Source: DUZB01 sp963747555
Lineage (GTDB): Bacteria; Desulfobacterota; DSM-4660; Desulfatiglandales; Desulfatiglandaceae
Direction of reading: 5' to 3'
DNA: 64,000 bases
Assembly: GCA_963747555.1 (NCBI GenBank)
Contig: CAVVFZ010000032.1
Span: 68,712-132,711, forward strand
The position numbers and the translations under genes are program-made. The notes under the pieces were generated by a model. It did no database searches, was not told the origin of the DNA, and saw only the letters and a list, made by a program, of their open reading frames with translations. This document shows, piece by piece, positions 9,145 through 17,443 of the stretch (the stretch's first letter is position 1; each line of letters starts with the position of its first letter).

Positions 9145-9695
9145 TATTTATATTCACCCCTTTTTAATGATTCTTTTAGCCCTTCCAGCTGTGCCCTGAC
9201 ACTTCCGTCCAATACCAAATCCCCTATTTTCACGATAAGCCCCCCGATGAGAGACCCATCCTGTTTCACAACGGTTTTCACCTCTTTCGAGGTGAGCTTT
9301 TTGAGGGTTTCCGCCAGTTTAGAAGCCGCGTCGGTCTTGAGTGGTCTTGCGGTAATGATTTCAGCGCGGGTAATATTCAAGGATTCATCCGTCAGCTTTG
9401 AGTAGTAGTCTGATACTTGAGCAATGGCCCCAATACGGTTCTTTTCCAAGAGAAGTCTCAAAAAGTTTTGTACCAGCTCGGAAAAGGCGCTTTTACGCAA
9501 AATAGCATTCAGAACGTTTTTTCGTTCCGTGACGGAAAAGATCTGATTGGCAACGACACCGAAGAACTCTTTGTTGGCGTAACAGAAGTCGGCGAATTGC
9601 TGTATCTCTTGTCCGTACTTTAAAAAATCCCCGTCTTCCTGTCCCAAACTGAACAGGGCTTTGGCATATCTTCTGGAAAGTTTTGAGCTTATCAA
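9144..9695 (-). CDS. atpH: ATP synthase delta subunit
   Basis: Peripheral-stalk subunit linking F1 to the b subunits. It has the N-terminal helical bundle start (SKLSRRYAKALFSLGQE) and the C-terminal signature (VVKQDGSLIGGLIVKIGDLVLDGSVRAQL). 183 residues. It overlaps atpF by four bases and atpA by one. Confidence 0.95.
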   Translation of the reverse strand: MISSKLSRRYAKALFSLGQEDGDFLKYGQEIQQFADFCYANKEFFGVVANQIFSVTERKNVLNAILRKSAFSELVQNFLRLLLEKNRIGAIAQVSDYYSKLTDESLNITRAEIITARPLKTDAASKLAETLKKLTSKEVKTVVKQDGSLIGGLIVKIGDLVLDGSVRAQLEGLKESLKRGEYK

Positions 9696-10303
9696 TGTAA
9701 TTTCCTCACACTTTCAATGAATTCATCCACCAGGTAATCCTGATCCCTATCCGTCATTTCTTTGGCAATGATCTCCCTTGCCTTCCCAGCCGCCAAATCT
9801 ACCATTTCCCTCCTGAGGACATCTTTGGCACCTTGGATTTCCCTTTCTATGGTAAGATCCGCCTGCGTCAAGATCTGTACTGCCCGTTCTCTTGCTTCGG
9901 CAATGATCTTTTCTTTTTCTTTGACGCCCTCGGCCTTGAATTGCTCAAGGATCTCTTTCCGTTCAATTTCGAACTCCTTCAGCTTCTTTTCCAGGCTCTG
10001 GCAACGCTTTTCGGCCTCATCTTTTTCCTTTTGTAGAGTTTCGAGCTTTTCACGGATCTCCTCTTTACGCCGGGCAAAGAATTCACCAATGCGGACCTTT
10101 TTAAGAATCACCACAAGAATGATGACCAGCAGGGCAAAGTTCAACAATCGATACATCAGATTTGTCATCTGGGCGCCGGAATCATGGTGAGCGCCTTCCC
10201 CACCCCCACTCGCAAGGGCAATCCCATAGAAGGCCAGCATGATTACAAGGGTGATCCCCACGCTCACAGCGGTTCTCACCTTCCTGTTGTCGAAACAGAT
10301 CAT
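9692..10303 (-). CDS. atpF: ATP synthase b subunit
   Basis: Peripheral-stalk b subunit of 203 residues. It has two hydrophobic stretches: an N-terminal segment ending in an Ala-Ser-Gly run (about residues 12-33), possibly a cleaved leader, and the true membrane helix (about 50-67). A charged amphipathic stalk follows (RRKEEIREKLETLQKEKDEA). It overlaps the b' gene by four bases. The extra N-terminal segment with a His/Gly-rich loop makes it longer than a typical 160-residue b subunit. Confidence 0.92.
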   Translation of the reverse strand: MICFDNRKVRTAVSVGITLVIMLAFYGIALASGGGEGAHHDSGAQMTNLMYRLLNFALLVIILVVILKKVRIGEFFARRKEEIREKLETLQKEKDEAEKRCQSLEKKLKEFEIERKEILEQFKAEGVKEKEKIIAEARERAVQILTQADLTIEREIQGAKDVLRREMVDLAAGKAREIIAKEMTDRDQDYLVDEFIESVRKLH

Positions 10304-10728
10304 TGAACACTCCTCCCCAATATCTTTTCAGCCAGTTCACCCGAAAACATCTGGATATCTCCTTCGAGGGTTTTACGCACATCAACAAGCTTGGATTCAA
10401 GATCCTTCTTTGCGGCATCCAGCTTTTGTTCCACCGAATTACCTGCCTCTCGCAATATCCCCTTTTCCTCTTCAAGCCCCTGGGACTTAAAAGACTCTTT
10501 CTCCAGAAAGCCTTCTTTCCTTGCGGCAATGAGGCCTTGTTCGATGCCCTTTTGGTCTTTTTCGGCCTTATCGCGGTACTCTGCAACACTTTTTCGCCCG
10601 GCGTTCATCTCCTCGTCTCTCTTGGCGATAATTCCCCGGATCGGCTTGTAAAGAATGATGTTCATTAAAAAAAGCAGGACAAGAAAATTTACGATTTGAA
10701 CGAAGAGAGTGCCATCAATATTCAGCAT
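10300..10728 (-). CDS. ATP synthase b' subunit
   Basis: Second b-type stalk protein of 142 residues. It has one N-terminal membrane helix (VQIVNFLVLLFLMNIILYKP, a classic b/b' head) and a coiled stalk containing RGIIAKRDEEM. First gene of the operon. Having b' and b in tandem allows a heterodimeric stalk, as in several deltaproteobacteria and in phototrophs. The membrane subunits a and c are not adjacent and must be encoded elsewhere. Confidence 0.92.
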   Translation of the reverse strand: MLNIDGTLFVQIVNFLVLLFLMNIILYKPIRGIIAKRDEEMNAGRKSVAEYRDKAEKDQKGIEQGLIAARKEGFLEKESFKSQGLEEEKGILREAGNSVEQKLDAAKKDLESKLVDVRKTLEGDIQMFSGELAEKILGRSVQ

Positions 10729-11071
10729 GTCGAGCGTGTCCTTTCCTGATTATAAGATGATCCGTTCTATGTAATCCTAAAACTATGGCCTTTTACATAA
10801 AAAAAAGTCCCTTGTCAAAACTTTTTTGGGTACTTGTGAAAAAAATATTTTAGGACAAAGACCGTGTTTTCAATTTCTTTTTTCTCCATGAGGGATGGAA
10901 ACAAGCTGGCAAGTGAATTGCCGCACTGTAACGGAATTGATGGACTTTCAAAAATACAAGGGCTATAATGGAACGAAATTCTGGAATGGATGAACAATAG
11001 TTCTCCAATTTCACATTGGTTGAGGACGGTGAAAGGATCACAGCAAAGTTAAGAAAAACATGGAGGAGAAA
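10729..11071. other. Divergent intergenic region, atp operon / SCP2 gene
   Basis: A gene-free stretch holding the outward promoter of the ATP synthase operon on the minus strand. For the plus strand there is a perfect TATAAT at 10974-10979 about 95 bases before the SCP2-domain gene, but no convincing -35 at the right spacing. No gene is seen here. Confidence 0.5.
10790..10818 (-). promoter_or_regulatory. Sigma-70-type promoter of ATP synthase operon
   Basis: On the minus strand TTGACA (10813-10818) and TAAAAG (10790-10795) are separated by 17 bases. They lie about 60 bases before the b' start. The -35 is perfect and the -10 keeps the key T and A. It is placed correctly for the operon. Confidence 0.6.
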
Positions 11072-11398
11072 ATGGCGTACACCCAGGTGAATGATGTTTT
11101 TGCAAAAATGCCCGATGCTTTTAATGCTGCCGCCGCTCAGGGGCTGGATGCGGTGTTTCAATTTGAAATCACCGGGGAAGGAGGAGGGAATTGGAACGTG
11201 GTCGTGAAGGACGGCACCTGCCAGGTAAATGAAGGTAACCATGAAGCTCCGTCGGTTACCCTCAATATGTCTGCTGAAACATGGGTCGGGATGGTCAATA
11301 AGGAAGTGAACGGCATGCAGGCATTTATGACCGGTCAGCTCAAAGCCACCGGGGACATCATGCTGGCACAAAGAATCGAACAACTCTTTCAACTGTAG
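11072..11398 (+). CDS. SCP2 sterol-binding-domain protein
   Basis: A 108-residue single-domain protein. The start at ATG 11072 is chosen because GGAGG lies 6 bases before it; an ATG 12 bases upstream would place that ribosome site inside the gene. The sequence (AVFQFEITGEGGGNWNVVVKDG, then SVTLNMSAETWVGMVNKEVNGMQAFMTGQLKATGD) has the SCP2 fold pattern, including the terminal MTGKLKxxGD-type motif. Such proteins bind lipid or acyl-CoA ligands; the ligand here is unknown. It stands alone between the atp promoter and purM. Confidence 0.85.
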   Translation: MAYTQVNDVFAKMPDAFNAAAAQGLDAVFQFEITGEGGGNWNVVVKDGTCQVNEGNHEAPSVTLNMSAETWVGMVNKEVNGMQAFMTGQLKATGDIMLAQRIEQLFQL

Positions 11399-11594
11399 AT
11401 TCGGAGCGTTTTAACTCCAAAAGAATGGACTGTGGGGTTGGATTCCGCCCGACCTCACAGGCCGTTGCAAATCGTTTCGTTTTAGAATTTTTATTGTGCA
11501 TCGTGGGGCAATGAACCTGATAGCAAGCGGCAATGCCATCACATTCAACCGATCTGCCCATTAGGCTTTTTGTCAAAACAGGTTTGAGGTAAGC

Positions 11595-12665
11595 ATGGGA
11601 CCACAAAAAGAATCAGGCAAGCGAAACCCGGGTCAATATGCAGAAGCCGGTGTCGATATTGATGCGGGCAACCAACTCGTGCAATTGATAAAACCGATCG
11701 TGAGCAGGACGTTTAAATCCGGAGTCATCACGGATATCGGTGGTTTTGCGGGACTGTTTTCTCTCAATTTGCAGCACATAAAGAACCCGGTACTGGTATC
11801 ATCGACCGATGGCGTAGGAACAAAACTGAAGATTGCATTCATGTTGGATAAACACGATACCATAGGGATAGATCTTGTCGCCATGTCCATCAATGATATC
11901 ATGGTTCAGGGCGCAACCCCTCTCTTTTTTTTGGATTATATATCCATGGGGAAGTTGGACGTACACAAAGCCAAAGACATTGTCAAAGGGATTGCAGCAG
12001 GATGCATGGAAGCCCAATGCTCCCTTATCGGAGGTGAAACCGCCGAAATGCCCGGGTTTTATGGCGATAATGAATATGATCTGGCAGGATTCGTTGTGGG
12101 CATTGTGGACAATGAAGACCTGTTGGACGGTTCGGAAATCGCCGTTGGCCATCAGCTGATCGGAATACGTTCGAGCGGACTGCACAGCAACGGGTATTCC
12201 CTTGTGCGAAAAATCTTTTTCCAGGATCTCAAAATGGATGTCAGCAACTACATTCCTGAATTCGGCCGAACACTTGGCGAGGAACTCCTGGAACCCACTC
12301 GCATCTATGCAAGGCCGATTCGAAACTTGACACGGGATTTCCGAATCTGCGGGATATGCCACATCACAGGAGGGGGACTGGTCGATAATCCGCCCCGGAT
12401 ATTGCCTCAACGCTGCAAGGTGGTCATTGACAGGTCAGCATGGGCGCCCCACCCCATCTTTCAATATCTGAAAAGAGCGGGAAAGGTTTCCGATGATGAT
12501 ATGATGCTTACGTTCAACAACGGTCTCGGTCTGCTCCTCGTAGTGAAGGAGGAGGAAACGGACGAGGTATTGCTCCGACTGAAAGCGATGGGAGAAACGG
12601 CATACCGTGTCGGTTCCATAGAATCGCGAGAAGAAAACGAGGGACCTGTGGAATTTATCAATTGA
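11595..12665 (+). CDS. purM: Phosphoribosylformylglycinamidine cyclo-ligase
   Basis: Makes aminoimidazole ribotide in purine synthesis. PurM signatures include YAEAGVDIDAGNQLV, ISSTDGVGTKLKIAF, GETAEMPGFY, GLHSNGYSLVRKI and HITGGGLVDNPPRILP. At 356 residues it is of normal length. It is not in a pur operon; purD starts at the far end of the window. Confidence 0.97.
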   Translation: MGPQKESGKRNPGQYAEAGVDIDAGNQLVQLIKPIVSRTFKSGVITDIGGFAGLFSLNLQHIKNPVLVSSTDGVGTKLKIAFMLDKHDTIGIDLVAMSINDIMVQGATPLFFLDYISMGKLDVHKAKDIVKGIAAGCMEAQCSLIGGETAEMPGFYGDNEYDLAGFVVGIVDNEDLLDGSEIAVGHQLIGIRSSGLHSNGYSLVRKIFFQDLKMDVSNYIPEFGRTLGEELLEPTRIYARPIRNLTRDFRICGICHITGGGLVDNPPRILPQRCKVVIDRSAWAPHPIFQYLKRAGKVSDDDMMLTFNNGLGLLLVVKEEETDEVLLRLKAMGETAYRVGSIESREENEGPVEFIN

Positions 12666-12694
12666 ATCAGGAATAATAGAATGAGGTGAGAGGC

Positions 12695-13003
12695 ATGTTC
12701 GGGCTTGGTCCTACGGAATTAATTGTTATTGCAGTTATTGTGATTCTTATTTTTGGCGCCAAACGTCTTCCCGATGTGGGAAAAGGGCTGGGTGGCGCCA
12801 TACGGGAATTCAGAAACGTCAAAAAGGAATTGACTAAAACAACACCGGAAACGACAACCAATGAGGGAAAACCGACCCAAGCAGAAAGCGATACGCCTCT
12901 TCTTCAGAGCAAGATGGCTGAAAAGGCGCTGGAGCAGGTCCCTGCTGTAAAAAAGGTCATGGAAGTAAAAAAGAAAGCCGATGCAATAAAAAATTTGATG
13001 TAG
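12695..13003 (+). CDS. tatA: Twin-arginine translocase subunit TatA/B
   Basis: A small Tat pore protein of 102 residues. ATG 12695 follows GAGGTGAG closely and gives the standard head MFGLGPTELIVIAVIVILIF, a single membrane helix, the hinge GAKRLPDVGKGLGGAIREFR, then a charged low-complexity tail. Phe-Gly after the helix favours TatA; the longer tail leaves a TatB role possible. No tatC is nearby. The Rieske protein encoded near 36 kb is the kind of substrate Tat exports. Confidence 0.9.
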   Translation: MFGLGPTELIVIAVIVILIFGAKRLPDVGKGLGGAIREFRNVKKELTKTTPETTTNEGKPTQAESDTPLLQSKMAEKALEQVPAVKKVMEVKKKADAIKNLM

Positions 13004-13202
13004 TAACGGGCCGGGACTCCAAGTTATTATAGATCAGTGTGTCATGGTTGAACACCGGAAGTGGACACAGGCGTTTTCGAAAGATATCTGAAGATTTCAG
13101 AACCGTGTGTCCGGATCAAAAAGACCCTGTGACGGAATGGATTTGCTGAATCAAAAATGGTTTGCCAGGGAATTTGAATAAGATACAGTTCCGGCTTGAA
13201 TC

Positions 13203-14807
13203 TCAACCCGAATCTCCCACATACTCCGCTTCCGCCATTTCCGCCAGCCTGAATTTTTGTATTTTTCCACTCTTTGTCATGGGAAATTGGGTAACAATTT
13301 TAAAGAAATGCGGCAGGGTGGCATCCGGTAGATAGTCCCTGGCAAAGGCAGCCAGAGAAATGAGCGACAAATCGGACCCTTCTTCCACTCTGACCCACGC
13401 AGCGAGTTCCCGGCCCCTCTTCCCGTGATCGAAGCCAAAAACGTGTACTTCCGCTATTTCCGGGTGCCGGTATAAGACCTCTTCCACTTCTACCGGATAG
13501 ATTTCAACCCCATTTCTTACCACCACATCTTTCAGGCGGCCGGTAATCCTGAAATATCCTTTTTCATCTCTCACCCCCATATCGCCGGTGTGAAACCAGC
13601 CTTCTTTGTCTATGGCGTCTGTGGTAGCCCCGGGCATCTTGTAATACTCCTTCATGAGAAACCCGCGTGTACATAGCTCCCCCTGACGTCCATCGGATAA
13701 ATCCTCGCCCGTTCTTGGATCCACGATCTTCACCTCATTGCAGGAGAGTGCCCTGCCGATAGTCCCCACACGCAGTGCAATAGGGTCATCCGGAAAAGTC
13801 ATGGTCACCCACGAGCACGTCTCCGTAATCCCGTATCCGACCGTAAGGCCGGAAATACCTATCTCTTCGACCAGTCTCCTCATGAGTTTTTCAGGGCATG
13901 GCGCCCCACCCACAATCCCCTTTTTGACTGTATCCCACCTCTTCAGGCTGAAATCAGCATGTTGCAAAAGACCCGTTAACATGGAAGGAGAACCATACAC
14001 AGCCGTACACTTTTCTTCGTGAACGGCAAGCAGAATCCTGTGAGGGTCGAAGGTCTTGCAAGGCATCACGAGGGAAGCCCCGCTCAACAATCCGGAAAGG
14101 GCGATGCAAGTATTTCCAAACATGTGAAATAAAGGGAAAAAGAGACATAATCGATCCTGGGGGGTGATCCCCTGACGTCTCGTGGACGACAGGCATTTAT
14201 TCAACAATCCCAGATGATCCACCACGACCCCTTTCGGGGTTCCGGTGGTGCCCGAGGTGTACATGATAGCAACAGGATCTTCCGGCTTGACCCTCCCTTC
14301 AGCTTCCATGAAATCTTCGCGACAAATATCTTCACTCATTGCCGTCAACTCGCTCCACGGAATGGCGCCGTTAAGCGATTTGTCGGAAATCAAAACCACA
14401 TTTTTCAGGCCGGCCAGTTCGTCCCGAACTTCCATAACAGCCCCCAAATACGCCTCGGCTTCCAGCCCGGCCGTGAGCACAATCAACTCGCATTCAGGCT
14501 GATCCAACAGGACTTTAAGCTGCGCCTGGTCGATATCCTGGTCGATGGGCACGAAAATCGCCCCGATCCTTGCGAGTGCGAGCATGGAAATAATCCACTC
14601 AGAGATATTCGGCCCCCAGAGAGCGACCCGGCTCCCTTTCCCCACCCCCAATTTCATGAAGCCCCTGGCAGCTCTTTCCACTTCCCACCACAGGAGTCCG
14701 TAATGGTATCTCACCCCTGTTTCAGAATGAACGATTGCGTCATTATTGGAAAAGATTCTTGCGGTTTCTCCAATGGCATATCCTAATGTCTGCTGTATGG
14801 GTTCCAT
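13203..14807 (-). CDS. AMP-forming acyl-CoA synthetase
   Basis: A 534-residue member of the adenylate-forming family. It carries the P-loop MYTSGTTGTPKGV, the A5-like GYGITET, the A7 WFHTGDMG, the A8 GRLKDVVVRNGVEIYPVEVEE, and the A10 lysine in TKSGKIQKF. It probably activates a medium- or long-chain fatty acid with ATP to acyl-AMP and then acyl-CoA; substrate choice cannot be read by eye. Monocistronic, with about 200 bases to the convergent tatA gene. A second such ligase lies at 48.8 kb with an ABC importer. Confidence 0.88.
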   Translation of the reverse strand: MEPIQQTLGYAIGETARIFSNNDAIVHSETGVRYHYGLLWWEVERAARGFMKLGVGKGSRVALWGPNISEWIISMLALARIGAIFVPIDQDIDQAQLKVLLDQPECELIVLTAGLEAEAYLGAVMEVRDELAGLKNVVLISDKSLNGAIPWSELTAMSEDICREDFMEAEGRVKPEDPVAIMYTSGTTGTPKGVVVDHLGLLNKCLSSTRRQGITPQDRLCLFFPLFHMFGNTCIALSGLLSGASLVMPCKTFDPHRILLAVHEEKCTAVYGSPSMLTGLLQHADFSLKRWDTVKKGIVGGAPCPEKLMRRLVEEIGISGLTVGYGITETCSWVTMTFPDDPIALRVGTIGRALSCNEVKIVDPRTGEDLSDGRQGELCTRGFLMKEYYKMPGATTDAIDKEGWFHTGDMGVRDEKGYFRITGRLKDVVVRNGVEIYPVEVEEVLYRHPEIAEVHVFGFDHGKRGRELAAWVRVEEGSDLSLISLAAFARDYLPDATLPHFFKIVTQFPMTKSGKIQKFRLAEMAEAEYVGDSG

Positions 14808-15078
14808 AATCGATCTCCTTTATGGATAGAATCAATGGGGTACACAACACACAAACCCGGCTCTAAGATCTATGCTACCATCAACCCGCCAATAAGACAA
14901 GGTTTCCACTGCAATGGTCCTTATGGCTTTGCTGCCATGGCGCCGGACTCATCAGGAGAGCTGTTGTCCCATTTTCATATTCCTTGCCAAAACAATAAAA
15001 AAGATTATATAGAGGCATGAATTTTTGATTCTACAGTACAAAAACCTAAACAACCCTATGGAATGAAAAGTTATTGGA

Positions 15079-17070
15079 ATGAGCCTTGTCACCGCAATAA
15101 AAGTATCCCTTCATTTCCTTGAAAGAACGCTCTTTGATGAAATTAATTTCAGTGTAGAGCAAGGAGAAAGGATCGGCCTTGTAGGGCCTAACGGTTCAGG
15201 AAAAACGACCCTGCTCCGGATCATCATGGGAGAGATTTCGCCCGATCATGGATCGGTTAACATTTCCAAGGGTTCTCGTGTGGGATACCTCCCGCAGGAC
15301 ATCCAGGAAACCTCCTCAAACTCCCTGCTTCGATCGGTATTTCAATCCATCCCGGGCAGACTCGATTTAACAGAGAAGCTGCATCGGACGGAAAAAGCGC
15401 TTGAATCCTGCTCCAATAAAGAGGATCAGGCCCTTGCTGGCAAAAAAATCGCCGAGATACACCACGAACTGAACCGGATCGATCTGGAATTTCCCCTTCA
15501 CGAAGCAGAGAAAATCCTGCTGGGCCTCGGATTCAAAGTAGATCAGTTCGAAATGCCCCTGTCGGCGCTCAGCGGCGGATGGAAAATGCGTGCTGCCCTG
15601 GCAAGTCTTCTTTATCAGAAACCGGACCTCCTCCTTCTGGATGAACCCACCAATCATCTTGATATGCCCTCCGTTCGCTGGCTGGAGCAATATCTTCAGA
15701 ACTACCGGGGCGCCATGATCCTGGTGTCCCACGACAGGGAATTTCTGAACCGACAGGTGAACCGCATCGTATCCTTTGAAGTAGAGGGAATGAAATCCTA
15801 TTCGGGCAATTACGATCATTATCTGAGGGCACGGTCCGAAGAGGTCAAGTCCCTTGAAGCAAAAGCAAGAAACCAGGATCAAAAAATCAAGGATGCCCAG
15901 AAATTCATTGACCGATTCAGATCCAAGGCCACCAAGGCGAGGCAGGCGCAGAGCAAGATCAAGCTGATTGAAAAAATGGAAATGGTGAAGACGCACCGTG
16001 CCAACAAAACCATCCGGTTTTCCTTTCCCGATGTCCCTCGTTGCGGCAGGGTGGTGACAACCATCACCAATCTCTCGAAAAGTTTTGGAGCGAACCTCCT
16101 GTATAAGGACCTGAATCTGACCATTCCGAGAGGCGATCGAATTGCCATCATCGGCCCGAACGGCTGTGGAAAAACCACGCTGCTGAAAATGATTGCGGGA
16201 GAAATGGTCCCTGATGCAGGAGAGATCTCCCTGGGACACGAAGTGGACATCGCCTATTTCGCCCAACACCATTCAGACATGCTGAACCTGGAAAATACTG
16301 TGGTGGAAGAGGTTTACAAGGCCGTCCCCGAGGCAAACATAGGTTTTGTGAGATCCGTCTGCGGCGCCTTTCTCTTTTCAGGAAGCGACGTGGACAAGAA
16401 AATCAAAGTTCTCTCCGGAGGGGAAAGGGCGCGGGTATCCCTTGCCAAGCTCCTGGTGAAACCCGGAAATTTCATGTTGATGGACGAACCCACGAACCAC
16501 CTGGATATCCAGTCCTCCGAAACGCTCATTGATGCCTTGAAGGATTACAAGGGAACGCTCCTGTTTGTTTCCCATAACCAGTCTTTCGTCAACAGCCTTG
16601 CCACAAAGATATGGGATATTGTTGAACAAGGGATTGTGGAATATCCGGGGAGTCTGCACGAATACTACCTCAGCATTCAAGAAAAAGAAAAAATGGTCCT
16701 TGAGAACAAGGCATCCAAAACCATACATGACGCCGGAAAGGTCAACCAGGAAGAAACAACCGGCAAAAAGAGAGAAGATATAAAACGGGAAAAGAGGGAA
16801 AAAGCCGAGAAACGGCAACGGATTCATAACAGCGTCAAACCGATTCGGGACAACCTGGAGCGAATGGAAGATCGCATAGCAATAATGGAGACCAGGCAGA
16901 AGGAAGTGGAAAAGGACCTGGCCGATCCGGACATTTTCAGAGATCAGGAAAGATCCATTCCCTTGCTGTCCGAATATAAGAACCTCCGAGAAAAATTGGA
17001 GGCATGTTTTCTTGAATGGGAGGGACTTCAAGAAAAGTTGGAAAAGATTCAAAGCAGTCTGGAGGAATGA
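15079..17070 (+). CDS. ABC-F family ATPase (Uup/YheS-like)
   Basis: A soluble tandem ATPase of 663 residues with no membrane part. The first cassette has GPNGSGKTT, LSGGWKMRAALA and LLLLDEPTNHLD. The second has GPNGCGKTT, LSGGERARVSLA and FMLMDEPTNHLD. A charged linker of about 80 residues separates them, and a long lysine-rich coiled coil follows at the C-terminus. ABC-F proteins act on ribosomes or, for Uup, on DNA-related processes; the C-terminal coiled coil is Uup/YheS-like. The next gene's ribosome site overlaps this stop codon. Confidence 0.9.
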   Translation: MSLVTAIKVSLHFLERTLFDEINFSVEQGERIGLVGPNGSGKTTLLRIIMGEISPDHGSVNISKGSRVGYLPQDIQETSSNSLLRSVFQSIPGRLDLTEKLHRTEKALESCSNKEDQALAGKKIAEIHHELNRIDLEFPLHEAEKILLGLGFKVDQFEMPLSALSGGWKMRAALASLLYQKPDLLLLDEPTNHLDMPSVRWLEQYLQNYRGAMILVSHDREFLNRQVNRIVSFEVEGMKSYSGNYDHYLRARSEEVKSLEAKARNQDQKIKDAQKFIDRFRSKATKARQAQSKIKLIEKMEMVKTHRANKTIRFSFPDVPRCGRVVTTITNLSKSFGANLLYKDLNLTIPRGDRIAIIGPNGCGKTTLLKMIAGEMVPDAGEISLGHEVDIAYFAQHHSDMLNLENTVVEEVYKAVPEANIGFVRSVCGAFLFSGSDVDKKIKVLSGGERARVSLAKLLVKPGNFMLMDEPTNHLDIQSSETLIDALKDYKGTLLFVSHNQSFVNSLATKIWDIVEQGIVEYPGSLHEYYLSIQEKEKMVLENKASKTIHDAGKVNQEETTGKKREDIKREKREKAEKRQRIHNSVKPIRDNLERMEDRIAIMETRQKEVEKDLADPDIFRDQERSIPLLSEYKNLREKLEACFLEWEGLQEKLEKIQSSLEE

Positions 17071-17074
17071 AAAT

Positions 17075-17413
17075 ATGCCTGTAAAGGAAGAGCACAAATC
17101 CCTCTTGAAATCGATGGGATTAACGGAAGAGGATTTCGAATTGTTTGATGGGACACATGTTCGATACGAATATGACGAGGGAAAAGGAGTTCGAATTCAT
17201 GATCCTTTTTATGAAACTTCCTATGACGAGTATATTGGAATAGATGGGTGGAGTTCCTGGAGCTCGGAAGACGACACCTTCATGCACGATATTCTCAAAG
17301 GCGTTCATGAAAAAGCCGCTCGGAAATTGTCCCATTCGCCCATAAGAAACGATCAGGAGATAAACAATGCGCTTCGGAAGAAATTCGGCAAACCGCTTAA
17401 AGACAAAGATTAG
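17075..17413 (+). CDS. Conserved small acidic protein, function unknown
   Basis: A 112-residue soluble protein. The start is ATG 17075, immediately after GGAGGAAT, which overlaps the end of the ABC-F gene; the frame is open further upstream within that gene but no start there is as good. Visible features are an acidic, aromatic middle (DEYIGIDGWSSWSSEDDTF) and a basic C-terminus (RKKFGKPLKDKD). No membrane segment, cysteines or catalytic motif. I do not recognise the family. Coupling to the ABC-F gene suggests co-expression. Confidence 0.7.
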   Translation: MPVKEEHKSLLKSMGLTEEDFELFDGTHVRYEYDEGKGVRIHDPFYETSYDEYIGIDGWSSWSSEDDTFMHDILKGVHEKAARKLSHSPIRNDQEINNALRKKFGKPLKDKD

Positions 17414-17443
17414 ATCCATTCAAACCGACGCATCAGGCCCCCA

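Noticed and set aside
8380..9405. 341-codon plus-strand frame
   Set aside because: Shadow of atpA and atpH, which have full family motifs on the other strand.
13063..13112. Inverted GGACACA / TGTGTCC between tatA and the acyl-CoA ligase
   Set aside because: Only 7 bp with a long loop and no T-run; too weak to call a terminator.
15367..16272. 301-codon minus-strand frame
   Set aside because: Antisense to the ABC-F ATPase, whose motifs on the plus strand are unmistakable.
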